Below, in pieces: positions 1 through 10,851 of a stretch of 64,000 nt of DNA. Below the pieces are notes generated by a model. The model searched no databases, was not told the origin of the DNA, and was given only the letters and a program-made list of their open reading frames with translations. Source of the stretch: Tricholomella constricta (lineage: Eukaryota; Basidiomycota; Agaricomycetes; Agaricales; Lyophyllaceae); contig JAACJP010000024.1 in the NCBI GenBank assembly GCA_013368375.1, positions 124,001-188,000 on the forward strand. The letters are read 5' to 3'. A program made the position numbers and the translations under genes. Within the stretch, counting starts at the first letter, position 1, and each line of letters opens with the position of its first letter.

Positions 1-570
1 GCCATCAGGTGTGCACTTGAAGTGGTTGAGCTACTGTGGAGATTACCAGAAGGCCAAAGGACTTACCTTGTTGCGCGTTGTCTCATGTTCAAGAAAGATC
101 GCGGCCTTCGTGACAGTGATCGGGTGCGCATTCATGGCGATCCACAGTGGATTCTCTTCTTGTCGACGGGCCTGATCCTCTACCCAGAAGGCAACGTAAT
201 TTTTGATGTGTCGAGCATAGGCAGACTCTGTGCCCTTCCCCGAAACAGAATCTTCCTGGTTCGCCAACCGATTCTCGTGAGACTGTCGCTGTAGCGCGTC
301 CAACTGGTGCTGAAGTGAAGGCGGAGTGGGGGCTTCCGGGACATGAAGATGTGTCTGTACCTGGTCCACGGCCAAGTTGTCGATGTCATTTACATTGTCA
401 AAAGCATAGAAAGTTTCGTTGGACAGTCCCGAAAGCGTGAGGGCACCGGGAACATCTGGTCCAGGCCCAGACTCAAAGCGAGGACGCTTTCTGGCAATAG
501 GAGATGGTGTGTGGTCAGAGAGCGCTTCGAAACGACGCTTTTCGGGAGACTCGACGCGTGCAATGCCCAT
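1..570 (-). CDS. Ndc10/Crypton-like DNA-binding protein, N-terminal part
   Basis: This is the 5' end of a gene running off the left edge. Exon 1 is complement 67..570 (168 codons, ATG at 570) and ends at a canonical GTAAGT donor. A second exon appears to start at 30 after an acceptor AG and continues in frame out of the window. The first half is low-complexity and Arg/Pro-rich. From about residue 110 there is a helical segment containing SAYARHIKNYVAFW and TKAAIFLEHETTRNK. It resembles the N-terminal core-binding (SAM-like) part of basidiomycete Crypton/Ndc10-type tyrosine-recombinase-like proteins, which are DNA-binding, sometimes mobile and often multicopy. The catalytic half, if present, lies outside the window. 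The family call rests on memory of similar proteins and is an inference. The exon structure is well supported. Confidence 0.5.
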
Positions 571-1217
571 TCTGGTGTTTCGGGCAAGATTAAGGTCGAG
601 ATTGAGATGTTATGCATGAACAACTCACCAGAGAACCAATATATGTTCGAGAACAATGGACCATCGGATCCTGGCCCACAGATGAAGACAGATGGCCAGA
701 GAAACAGATATGGCCCAGCTGGCCAGTTTTGCAGAACTCGAGCTTGGAAGGCTGGTGGTGAATTGATTTCGAGCTTATTTGGATATACTTAGAGAAAAAA
801 ATGGAGTGAACAAGTATTTGATTCGTTTCGAGTAGGTTTACATGAGATGATTGAGAAAGCAGAGCTGTCGAGACGCGTTCAAGACGTAGTGTGTAGTGGC
901 GAGAGAAGCCGAATTAGCCGAGATTAGATAACACGGAAACGTGACCGAAATGGGCCAGTTGAGCTCGCTTACTGGTATTTCACTGGTTCCGTGCCCAGCA
1001 GGGTAACCAGCGCTATGTGCGAGGTCACCAGCGCTGTCGCGCAGTTGTATATTTATGAGGAGCGTAATGTGGAGGATATAGAGCCTGCCCTAAATAGGAT
1101 CAAGGCCGTAGCCAAACATTTTCCACGTGTGAACTCAGCTTTACACTGAAGAATTTTCAAAAAAGACAACGCCTTACTCACAAATTTCTCGTCAACTTCA
1201 CCTGGTGAAACGCACAA
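571..1217. other. Divergent intergenic region
   Basis: Lies between the start of the Ndc10-like gene and the start of the GYF gene, so it should hold both promoters. I see no RNA gene, repeat or further coding exon. Short reading frames on both strands have no recognisable motif. Confidence 0.6.
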
Positions 1218-4200
1218 ATGTCTTCTACTACCATGCACTTTGGCCCCGAGTGGATGCGCACCAAGCATCAGACTCCAACGCGCTCGCAACCCCCGCCATC
1301 TCCACCTCCGACAGCCCCCACCTCTGGCGCGTCTACCTATTCTGCATTGGTGTCCCCCGCACCTCCTCAGCAGTCCGAGAAGCGTGACGAAGTCCATCCG
1401 TTCCGATATTCGAAGGAGGAGTTGCTCAGAATTTACAGGGAGGGTGGTGGGAAGGGTGGCCTGGGGCTCGAAGTGGAAAGGTGGGAAGGTGTGGTTCGCG
1501 AGGTTGGAAGCGAACCTGTGGGTTTGCGCGAAATGGGAGATGCTGAAAAGAAGGTCAGGCAGAGTTCAAAGATCTCCCTGCGATGTTTTTGATACGCGGT
1601 TCTTACGTTGTATTGCAGCTTTTCCAAGGGCCTTTGAACTCGGATCTTCGTCGACGCCAGTCTACCGATTACCTCTCTCCACTGTCGACACAGGCTTTGG
1701 GGAATGACAGGCCGCGTTTAAACCTCAATAGTCCAGCTTCTGCGGCGGGAAGTCCTCTCAGGGACCGCTTCGGTGGACTCAGGCGGCGAGACAGTACAGG
1801 TGGATCTTTCTAGTGCGACGACTGATTTCAATTCCCTAATATCTTTGCTTTACAGATCAACCTATCCTCACGATCCCTCGAAAGCAATCGTTATCGAGCT
1901 TACAACCGGCTTCACCTCGCGACGTCGCCCTTCCGTCCCCTCGACGCGGTCCTGGATACACTCCTAGCTTCGACGGCATCCTTGGCGGCGGAGATTCTTG
2001 GGTAGCTCGGCGCCGGGCATCGGAAGCATCCTTAAAGGCTGGTACTGGCACGTCCCGAGAGGGTGGTGCAGATTATCAGGTTGATGGCAAGGACTCCAAC
2101 ATCCGGGAGGAAGAGGAAGACGCAAGCCACGCACCAGACGTGAACTCGCTCTCGACTGGAGAATCTCGCGGGCCGGATCGCACGACTGGCTCCCAGCCAA
2201 TGGGCAAGGACCTGTCGATGCCTGATGGTCAAGATACCACTGCTGAAATAGATCGCTTGTCTTTGAGTACCAATGGTGGAAGCTCTCTGGGAACCTTGGG
2301 TGTTATACCAAATGCTGGGTCGGTGACAGGGACTCCAGATCTTGCCAGTATCGAGTGGTCATATAAGGATCCTTCAGGCCAAATCCAAGGTCCGTCAAGG
2401 TCCTTAGCCAAGCATCACCGTCTGACAAAGAATGTGCTATACAGGTCCTTTCAATGCAGAGCTGATGCAGAAGTGGTTCGACGATGGTTATTTCACTGGC
2501 GACCTTCCCATGAAGCGCACGCATCTTGATACACAGTGGGTAACCGTAGATGAGCTGGTCAAACGGCATGGGGGAACCAAAATATTTGTTACACCTCCCC
2601 TTCCCGTCGTACCGCCGGGCTTGACGCATCGTGACTCCCAAAATCTTCCTTCACAAGATCCTCTGCTATTCAATGGACCATACCAACCAGCTCCTCTACG
2701 GAATCTCCGCAGCTCGACTTTAGACTCTTTTGGCTCCAATCCCTCCGATTCACCGTCGTCTTCGTTTGGAGCAGGTCGGTTTGGAAATGGGTCTCCTGAT
2801 CCAAATGCTTTTGGTGGTAGGGGAGCCTATTTCGGAGACAACAATATCGGCGGCCGTGCCCAAAATTTTGGCACAATTCCCGATCCTGCCGCAGTATTCA
2901 ATCGTAGAAATGCCTTTAATGACCTCTCCATGGATCCCTCGCTCGCTATGCGCCCTGGATATGGCAACATCATCCCAGGCAGAGGACCCAACTCGGATGG
3001 CTTTGGTTATCATCGGACATATAGTCCTGCGCAAGGATGGAACGCAGCTCCGTTCGACGGCGTTAACGGCAACCGTGGCTCAGTAGACCCCTTCACCTCT
3101 CCACTTGGACCTGGACTAACAAACAACTTCGGAAACCATGGAAATCCTCAGGACGTATACAGTGATGGCACTTCATTCCAGAACGTGGACTATAACCATT
3201 ACGTTAATGGGCCTCCCCAATCTCAACACTATTCACCTGCCGCGCAATATCAGCAACCCGCTTCCAATGCCTATGGGCTGCAAGGCCTCACACCTCAGAC
3301 CATCTCTTCGGACTTAATGCCAAGTCCTGCCCCCGCACATTCACCTTGGAATAACGAAGCACCCCTGGCCAGACCACCAGGTCCTTTTGAAGTTGCACAT
3401 CCCACCTCTGCGAACACTGTCGTCGCACAGCCTGTTGTTGAAGCTTCGCCTTGGGGTCAGGCGAGCGAGCCTTCCAGACCAAGCTCTCAGGTCAACGAAT
3501 CATCACCTTGGATGCCCCCTTCACAAGGTCTTGTTGAGGAGAATTGGAAAGCGGCACCCGAGCCCGACAGCCTTACCTTCAGTAATGTTGGTCAGCATAA
3601 CCAACAGCAGCAGCAACTAGCAAGCGCAGAGGCCTCTGCAAGCAAGGCTGAACCCTCAGAGCCCTCTGTTAATATTCCAATCGCAGATGCCTCCCCAGTC
3701 CCCGAAGCAGCGACAAAGGTTGCTCCTGCCACAAAGTCGAAATCTAAGGCAACTACCCAATCCGTTCCAGCCCCCAAAGCCGCCCCTCCTACGCCCCAAG
3801 TCGTCCCGGAACCTTCGCCGTCGCCTCCTGCGCCCAAAGTTGCATGGTCGAAAGAAGAGGAGGGCAAAACCAAGCCTTCCGGAGTTTCTGTGAGTCTGCG
3901 GGAGATCCAGGAAGCCGAGGCGAAGAAAGCGGAGGCTCGCAAGACGGCGGAGAGAGAAAAGGAGCGCGCTGCTCGTGCCGCTGCACCAACCACCGATACT
4001 AAGGATAGTGCACAACCTTTCACGGCTTCATGGGGCCTTCCGACGTCGCAGGCTGGCACACGGGCTAATCAACCTGTGAAGGAATCGGCCCCTTCAGCCA
4101 GCCCTGTTGCTACGCCTGTCTGGACCAATGCCCCCAAGTCAGCGGCCACGAAGAAGACCATGAAGGAGATTCAAGAGGAGGAAGAGAAACGCAAGAAGAA

Positions 4201-4971
4201 TGCAGCCAAGGAAACCACCGCGTCTGCCGCACGAAGGGCGTACGCGGAGACAACCCAGAAGGTTAATTGCATGCCACTGTTGCTGGATGGTGTCCGTAAC
4301 TGAATATTCCCGTTTTTCTAGGTTACACCTCCAGTGTCGCAAGGAAGTGCATGGACGACAGTAGGACCCAGTGGGAAACCAAGTGCAATCACCGCACCTC
4401 CTCGTCCAGCCGTTGCACCATCCACGTCGAATTTGAATTTGCCCAGCACTTCTGCTCGCACGAATGGCAATGCCGCACCACGACCAGCCTCCGTCTCGCC
4501 CCTAGTCAAAGCTGCGCCACTGGCAACTAGGAACGATGATCCGGTCCCGCCTTCCCATGAATTCGTGAAGTGGCTCAGCGGGTCTCTCAAAGGATTGAAC
4601 AGCTCCGTCAACGGTGTGTTGCGTCATCATCCCTTCCCCCTCTTGAGGTTTACTTATGCTGTTTTCTAGTGGAAGAGATCATGCAGATGTTGCTCTCCTT
4701 CTCCATGGATCCCGACCCATCCACCATCGAGCTTATATCAGAGTTGATCTATGCCAACAGCACGACACTCGACGGGCGGCGCTTTGCCGCTGAGTTTATC
4801 AGCAAGCGCAAGGTGGATGCTGCTGCGCGACCCAAGAGCGCGGCCGGTGCAGGGAAAGCTGCCGCCAAGCAGGTCTCAATAGCGGATGTAGTGAAGGCAG
4901 CGCCGAAACCCGCGCAGTCGGAGTGGGGATTCAAGGTTGTGAACAAGAAGAAGAAGGGCGGTAGAACATGA
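1218..4971 (+). CDS. GYF-domain protein (Smy2/Syh1/GIGYF type)
   Basis: Exons join(1218..1553,1619..1799,1856..2389,2445..4261,4322..4613,4670..4971) close in frame to about 1,153 aa. The GYF domain is at about residues 338-395. It starts IEWSYKDPSGQIQGPF, continues through MQKWFDDGYF, and is split by an intron inside the conserved QGPF. GYF domains bind proline-rich peptides. The fungal Smy2/Syh1 and animal GIGYF proteins act in translational control, mRNA surveillance and ER-Golgi traffic in the cytoplasm. The middle is long, Asn/Gly/Pro/Gln-rich and looks disordered. A charged coiled coil follows (about residues 830-950), including the repeated short motif KEIQEEEE. A conserved C-terminal helical block (about 1035-1110, EFVKWLSG to ELIYANS) precedes a Lys-rich tail. 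The start is the first ATG giving a continuous frame into exon 2. Confidence 0.9.
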
Positions 4972-5455
4972 TGCGGGTGGCATAGAGGCCATTTGACGAA
5001 CTTAGCGTAACATACTAATATCAGGAAATGTGTTGTATATCTTGGTAACTCGATCAGTTTCTCATCTCTCTTGTACATGTGTTGAAGTTAAGGCGAAGGA
5101 CGTTTGGACAGATAGTCACAAGAATTAATCTAGGGTTAGGGTCTTGGAGAGAGCCCTGCGCCACCAAAGAAAAGTCAAAGCCATGTAAATTCCGTCGTCG
5201 TAGGTGGCATACATTATATGTTTTAGCCCATAATTTATGTAAAAGTGAACCAGCCTAAGTTCACCAGGAGCCGACGTTCTCATTTTGTCCTCACATCTCT
5301 GTCCAGGCACATCCTAGAAAGTAATGATACACGATAGTATTTGATTCTAATAAGAATAGTACACTCGTAAATATTAATACGCCATAAGAAGATTTATCTA
5401 AGGAATCATGAGTCCATAAGATACAGTACAAGATACCATCTATAAGTTTGACCGT
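4972..5455. other. Convergent 3' intergenic region
   Basis: Space between the stops of the GYF gene and the BAG gene. It is AT-rich in its second half (5320-5440) and should hold both 3' UTRs. No gene or repeat seen. Confidence 0.6.
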
Positions 5456-7872
5456 CTAAGCTTCAACTTCCGACCAGTCGCTTCCCGCATCGTCGTTGTC
5501 CTTGTTAGGGCGCTTCGAGGTAGAATTTGCATTCGGAGAGGTGGACAAGAGGAATGCATCACTAGAATCCGGTGAGCCAGGGGAGGCGTCATCGACAGGC
5601 TCCTCAACATCGTAGCCTTTAATTGTTGTGACGGAAGCAGCAAGTGAGTCTGATGGTGAAGTGGTGGCGTCGATGGTGTTGGAGATATTAGAGGTGACGG
5701 ATGTTTGTGTGTCTGGGCTATTCATCGCGGCCTCCGAAGGGGTTTCCGAGGTAGAGATGATTGGCGCGGGATCGTTAGGAATTTCTGGAGCGGCGGTGGT
5801 AGCCTCAGGCTCAGCAGTTACCTCGACCTTCAGTTCCGAAGTGGTTATAGAAGGAGAAAAGTCGCTCGATGCAGCGGGCCCGGAAGGTGTGGTGTTGGTG
5901 GCAGTAGGTTCCGCGGACGGAACGGCGTCAGTCACCTCGATCTTGACAGGCTTAGCCTCCTTGGAAAGCCTGGCCCTCCACCGCACCTCGACTTCTTTTT
6001 CCTGCTCCTCAAGGGCCCGCTCAACCCTCATAACGACATCTCTTCTTATTCCCCGCAGACTGTCATTTCCAAAGCTGTCGACAGAGTCCAACTTCGTCAG
6101 GAGCGCGCTCAAGGCCTGTTCATAGAACCGTACGGGATGATTGTGCGAGGTGTAGGCAAGGCGAAGAGTCGCAGAGGATTCATAGTCAGATGAGACGGGA
6201 TTGCCGGGAATGAGGTGGGCGGCGAGGAAGTCAAGTTGGGAAGGGAAGGTGAAATCTGCCTCGAGGGCTTGGAAAGCAGTTTCAATGCTGAGGACTTCGT
6301 TCAGAGAGTTGGCAATGTCTTCGGGTGTGGATATGGTGGTGGTGTCGGGAACAACCTCAGCCGACGCTTCCGTGGCCTTTCCTTTCCCTTTGTCGGTCTC
6401 AGCGAGGGCAGAGTTGGCAGGGGAAGAGGTTGTCGAGCGAGATTCGGAGTCCTGAATAGAAGCGAAGATGGCCTGAATAGTATCTCTCACTTCGGAGGAA
6501 AATTCGTTGTTGAGGCGTGCTTCAAGTTGTTCCTTGAGCGATGATTCAACAGAAGGCGAGGCTTCGGGAGCCTTTGAGGGAATAGGAGCGGTCCAAGTCT
6601 AAAACATCAAACTCAGTTTAATGATCGAAATCGGAACGGAATCGAGACGTACCATGCACTCTTCCTTCCTAGGCGCAGTAAACTTTGAGGAAGACCCTGA
6701 AGCTTGGGGAGTCGACTGCTGCTTGGCAGCGGGAAGGCCGAAAAGATCGTAAAACTGTTGAAGCTTCTGGGCCTCAGCATGTGATGCCTGGTCTGCCTTG
6801 CGTGAAGCCCCAGAGGCAGATTGTTGTTCGGCAATCTTAGGGGAGAGACCTAAGAGGCTGAGAAATTGCTCGATACCTTCTGGCTGGGGTGTTGATTGGG
6901 GTGGCTGCTGAGATACTCTGAAGACGAGGTTCAAGGCCTGCTGGATGCCATCAGCCAGAGATGGTTTCTCTGGAGCGGGTTGGCGAGCAGCGGCGGGGCC
7001 CTCGACAGCAACCTCGGCCTTGAGCGAGGGCTTTGCTGGTTCCTGAGCCGGTATATTAGCTCCAGACAAGTTGAGTGCAGGTAATAACATACCGGTTTGG
7101 CAGGAGCAGGCTCGTTGAAAGCAGAGACTTTGACATCCGGGCCTAGAAGGGCCCGAAGAGCAGGGTGGAGGACCAGAGCTTCCTGCTCGTTTCGCGGTTC
7201 CGCCGGTCGCTGGCACGAATTGCGAGACAATTTTTGGCAGGAGGGCTGTTTGAAGACCTGGTTGAAGAAGCTTAGAGAGGCGTAATGCGGTATCGCAGAG
7301 GGCAAACTCACTTGTCTGCGACAATGGCATTGGTGTCCAACGAACTTCGGGTCACTCTGACGAGCCTTGGCAGCAGCCTGATGTTTGAAGAGAGAAGCGA
7401 TGCGTGCTTGCTCTCGCTCCTGGTGAAGGCGAAGAGCAACTTGCTCCTGGCGTCGGAGGGAAAGCAGATTGGCTTCCTCGGCCTGACGGAGACGCTCTTG
7501 TTCAGCCTTGGCCTCCTTCAGAGCAAGAAGGTTAAGGCACTCCTCCTCTTCGACTTGGCGACGAAGGGCTGCGAGATGATCATACCCGTAGGCGGGATAG
7601 TTGTCCAAGTTGGAGAATGGAGTAGCAGTAGTATAAGGGGCCCGGCCGTACCGAGAGAGAAGGTCGCCTCCTTCCTTGCGTATTCGAATCTCTTCCAAGC
7701 GACGGCGGAGGGCCTCTTCCTCCTGCTGAATCGCTTCGGCAGCGAGGTACTCAGCCTCTGCTGCCTTGGCTTCTGCGAGGGCAGCGAGATATTTGTTGCG
7801 GGGAGTGCTCAGGGGCGCCGGAGCGTACGATAGGGAAGCGGGGATGCGAGAAGCAGGCGCGTAGTAGAACAT
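5456..7872 (-). CDS. BAG-domain co-chaperone
   Basis: Exons complement(join(5456..6598,6653..7042,7093..7257,7312..7872)) give about 752 aa. The N-terminal third is an Ala/Glu-rich coiled coil (AALAEAKAAEAEYLAAEA, then repeated LRRQ and EEECL blocks). The middle is Pro/Ala-rich. The BAG domain lies at about residues 460-560, with the helix pattern IETAFQALEADF, then RLAYTSHNHPVRFYEQALS, then LLTKLDSVDSFG and RRDVVMRVERALEE. BAG domains bind the ATPase domain of Hsp70 and promote nucleotide exchange, so this is likely a cytosolic Hsp70 cofactor. The C-terminus is Ser/Thr-rich and acidic. I chose ATG 7872 (MFYYAP); an in-frame ATG at 7911 would add 13 residues. A perfect heat-shock dyad lies upstream at 8067. 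Confidence 0.88.
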
Positions 7873-8237
7873 TTCTGAGTTGATTGGATTTGAGTGGGCG
7901 TGATTGGGCAAAGAGTCGATGAAAACTGACCGCTGACTTGGGCACAGACTTTATAGTCGCCATAGCGGCTGAATAAGTACGCGCGTCGGGACGCGTGTAT
8001 CGTTCTGCACTGTTCTGCTGTCTAATCGAGGCAGCGACGCGCGTCCACTACGTCCAGGAGACGCGTAGAACGTTCTCGACGTCGGCCTGAGTAAGCGTCG
8101 CCGTCCACGTGATTTGAGAAAAGGGTCATGGGACCAGTCGCGTCTTTGTCCATAATAATCCTTCAATTTACCAAATGAGTGACCGCTGATAATACACGTT
8201 ATTGTAATAAAGTCATAACAAAACATTCACCCCCCAA
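7873..8237. other. BAG gene promoter and GH16 3' region
   Basis: Both flanking genes are on the minus strand, so this holds the BAG promoter and the GH16 gene's 3' UTR-side boundary. CpG-rich ACGCG motifs cluster at 7980-8100. No coding exon seen. Confidence 0.6.
8067..8076. promoter_or_regulatory. Candidate heat-shock element
   Basis: The sequence AGAACGTTCT is a perfect GAAnnTTC dyad, the minimal core of an HSF binding site. It sits about 195 bp upstream of the BAG gene ATG in an ACGCGT-rich promoter (ACGCGT near 7985 and 8061). Only one dyad is obvious, whereas strong HSEs have three or more units. The link to heat shock is inferred from the co-chaperone identity of the gene. Confidence 0.4.
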
Positions 8238-9967
8238 CTACCCTCGGAACTGATATAGCTTAACATATTTCACCTCCCAATCTACATCACAATGTAAGCA
8301 ACGGGATGCTGGTAAGAATAATATAGTAGACTCACAAGCTTCCGACATTGAAGCACCATTGGCTCTCACAAATGCCTCACATGTAGAGAAACCGGTCCGC
8401 TGAGCGCAACTTTGCTCCTGGCCTGGAATTCCAGCAACATTCCACACACCACCGGCCCAATCTCCGCTGAGGAAACGAGGAGTCAATTTCACGCCGCCCT
8501 CGATGCATTCTTCGGCAAAGAGACTCACCACAATGTCGTGTCAAAGATGGCGTGGTGGTTATTGAAGAACTGGAAGGGATCACAAGCCGCTGCAGGCCAC
8601 CTCGCCTGAGGCAGACCCCAGGTGTCCGGTCGCGGTACATCGTTGGTGATATCAGCTGGCTCAGAGCCGCGAGGGAAGAAAAAGATGGAAATCCCCGACG
8701 CATCCCATTGCACTGAGGCGGGCGGCCTTTAGTGAGTGGAAGGCGTTCTTGCGAGTAAAACATACGCACTAGCATAGGTTCCTCCCCCAACACGATTAAA
8801 CCCTGCTCCGAAGGAGTCGCTCGTCGCCGCGCGAATGCCACAACCTTGGTTTCCAGTTGTATCAACGTTACAGTCGTTCCCACCGATTACGGAACCCGAC
8901 ATTCTAAGGGAGTTTGAGCCTGGGGCGGGAAGTCTGCAACCTGGGCCTGTGTGAATGGTGGCTTGATTATTGGTGTAGTCGTGAACGGCTTCGACGATGT
9001 CAATTTCACCACCAGTTGGCCAGTTGGGCCCTATATGAACGAATGTGAGTCATGGAAAGGTACACACAGGGTTCAACCCAGACCATTCGTCCAAAATGCC
9101 CTGATAAAAATTTAGAGACAATATTTGAGAGTCGACCAAAGACTACTCACGGCCAGATACCACAACCCGTGGGCATGTGCACGGAGTCCATAATGATCAG
9201 GGCTCCGTTGAACTGTGTCTGGGTAGTGATTCGAATGCTCTTCCGTGTATTGGGAACATTCGGGGTTGTCTCGACTCGCATGATGGCATTACCATCGCTA
9301 TTGACGTCCAAGATCCCGTTTGCGCGCTACAGATACTTTAATCACAAACAGTCAGGTTGATTTTGAGATATCAAAACTTACACCGGTGGCCTCGTCGACG
9401 TATTCTACAATTCCTGTGAAATTCGTCGAGTCTGAGTATGACCATGTTATGATAGGACAAAACTTACCGTGTGTGGGGTCCGCACCGGTGAAAAATTCCC
9501 ATCCATCATAGAAACTATTCCCTTGCTGGAGCGCGGAATCAATGGGCTGGTCGCGTAAAGATGTAACATATACTCACATGGGTTTCCGTCAGCTTCCAAG
9601 GGGACGAGGCGGGTGCAGTGCCGGCCGGCTTCCCACTTCTTGTGGTGGACGCTGCACGAGACGTGCTGGACGGTGGCAGCGACGATGTGCCGTTGGGATT
9701 TGTGTTGTCTCCTCCTCCCAAGGGCAAGCTTGGAACGGAACTCGATTTCCCCGGCTTGCAATAAACAACGTGTGTATTGGGGCTAGGGTCCTGTGCGACG
9801 AGCATAACGCCAAAGGCCACACGGAGGTCGCGTGCTAGACTCTTTGTGTGCTTGACTGCTGTCCCGTGGATCTTATGGAGGGAACGCGACATCAGGCTAG
9901 CGGATGCTGGATAGGCATCGGCTATGAGAAGGACAAGTCCCAGTGGGAGGGATCTGAAGAGCAGCAT
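8238..9967 (-). CDS. Secreted GH16 endo-beta-glucanase-like enzyme
   Basis: Exons complement(join(8238..8281,8336..8466,8529..8712,8770..9030,9084..9100,9151..9326,9382..9431,9468..9525,9578..9967)) give about 436 aa. A hydrophobic signal peptide (MLLFRSLPLGLVLLIADAYP) is followed by a Ser/Thr/Pro-rich linker to about residue 120. The GH16 fold then begins at WKLTETHQGNSFYDGW. The catalytic motif GGEIDIVE is near residue 236, with the nucleophile Glu first and the acid/base Glu last in the ExDxxE pattern. Other family marks are GCGIWPAFWTNGPNWP, FFFPRGSEPADI and the closing YWEVKYVKLYQ. Fungal members of this subfamily cleave beta-1,3(4)- or beta-1,3/1,6-glucans in cell walls; exact specificity cannot be read from sequence. 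One exon is only 17 nt (9084..9100). Exon 2 was placed at 9525 because the alternative acceptor would leave a 31-nt intron. Confidence 0.9.
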
Positions 9968-10851
9968 GGGGATGAAAGATCGTAGAGCGGGCGGTGTGGT
10001 GGATGGAAGGTCAAGAATAAGTATAAAGATTTGAAGGCAAGAAAGAAGAGGGCACAGCCGTCGGAAAGAAATCAAGAAAAACTTGGGGTTGTTGTGAGAA
10101 CAAGGAGTGGTGAAGAAAAAAAGAACGTTTGGTTGCTATCGTGTGGTCGCGGGTTTATAGAAGCGTTTCCGGCCGGCCGTTTGGGGCGAGGTCGAGGTGC
10201 TGCCGTCAAAAAACTCTATAGACTCCTTGGTCGTTCCAGGGTTCGTAAGGTGCACCCTTGACACGAGGATCGTGTGCGATACCAAGAGAAACGGAGCACA
10301 AAGGTCAACAGAAATTTGATTGAAGTCACGCTTTCCATTGTTGTTCCCCCAAAAGGGTTTCCCGGCATTGTACAGCAAGGCTTGAGCAAGGCGCAATTAA
10401 CCAAAGACGGTGATGGATGTCCGACTACACGACCTCGCAACGTGGGTATGGACGCGAGCCCCGAGCACATCATAACATGCGCAACACGTGGCGCCATCAT
10501 AACTACTTGTGGCAATAAAATCAATGTCTTGTCGTCCAGTCGGAAGTCATATGTGCTAAAGTATCAAATTCAACACGCGTATCGCTAGCCTAGCACCAGT
10601 AGGTAAACAGCATCGACATCGTAATGCTAGAGAACGGTCACGATTAAGAGGATACGTCAGAGGTAATTGAAAACGGAGAATGAAAGGAATAAAGAAATTG
10701 CGAAATAAACATGGTACAGAAAACCCCAATAGCAAGATTACCAACCACACCAGACGGTGGCTACTTAGATGGATGGAAACGAGAAGAAAGGCTGTCCGTG
10801 TCAACCTAAACCAGTCTCAAGAAACTTCTACGCCGGCGAAGCCAGGTCATA
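9968..10851. other. Intergenic region between GH16 and VAC8
   Basis: Holds the GH16 promoter (both neighbours are minus strand) and the VAC8 3' UTR. Short frames on either strand show no conserved motif. No tRNA or repeat recognised. Confidence 0.55.

Noticed and set aside
9547..9577. 31-nt intron in GH16 (acceptor at 9547)
   Set aside because: Too short for fungal splicing; the acceptor at 9526-9527 gives a 52-nt intron and restores the conserved ETHQGNSFYDGW block.
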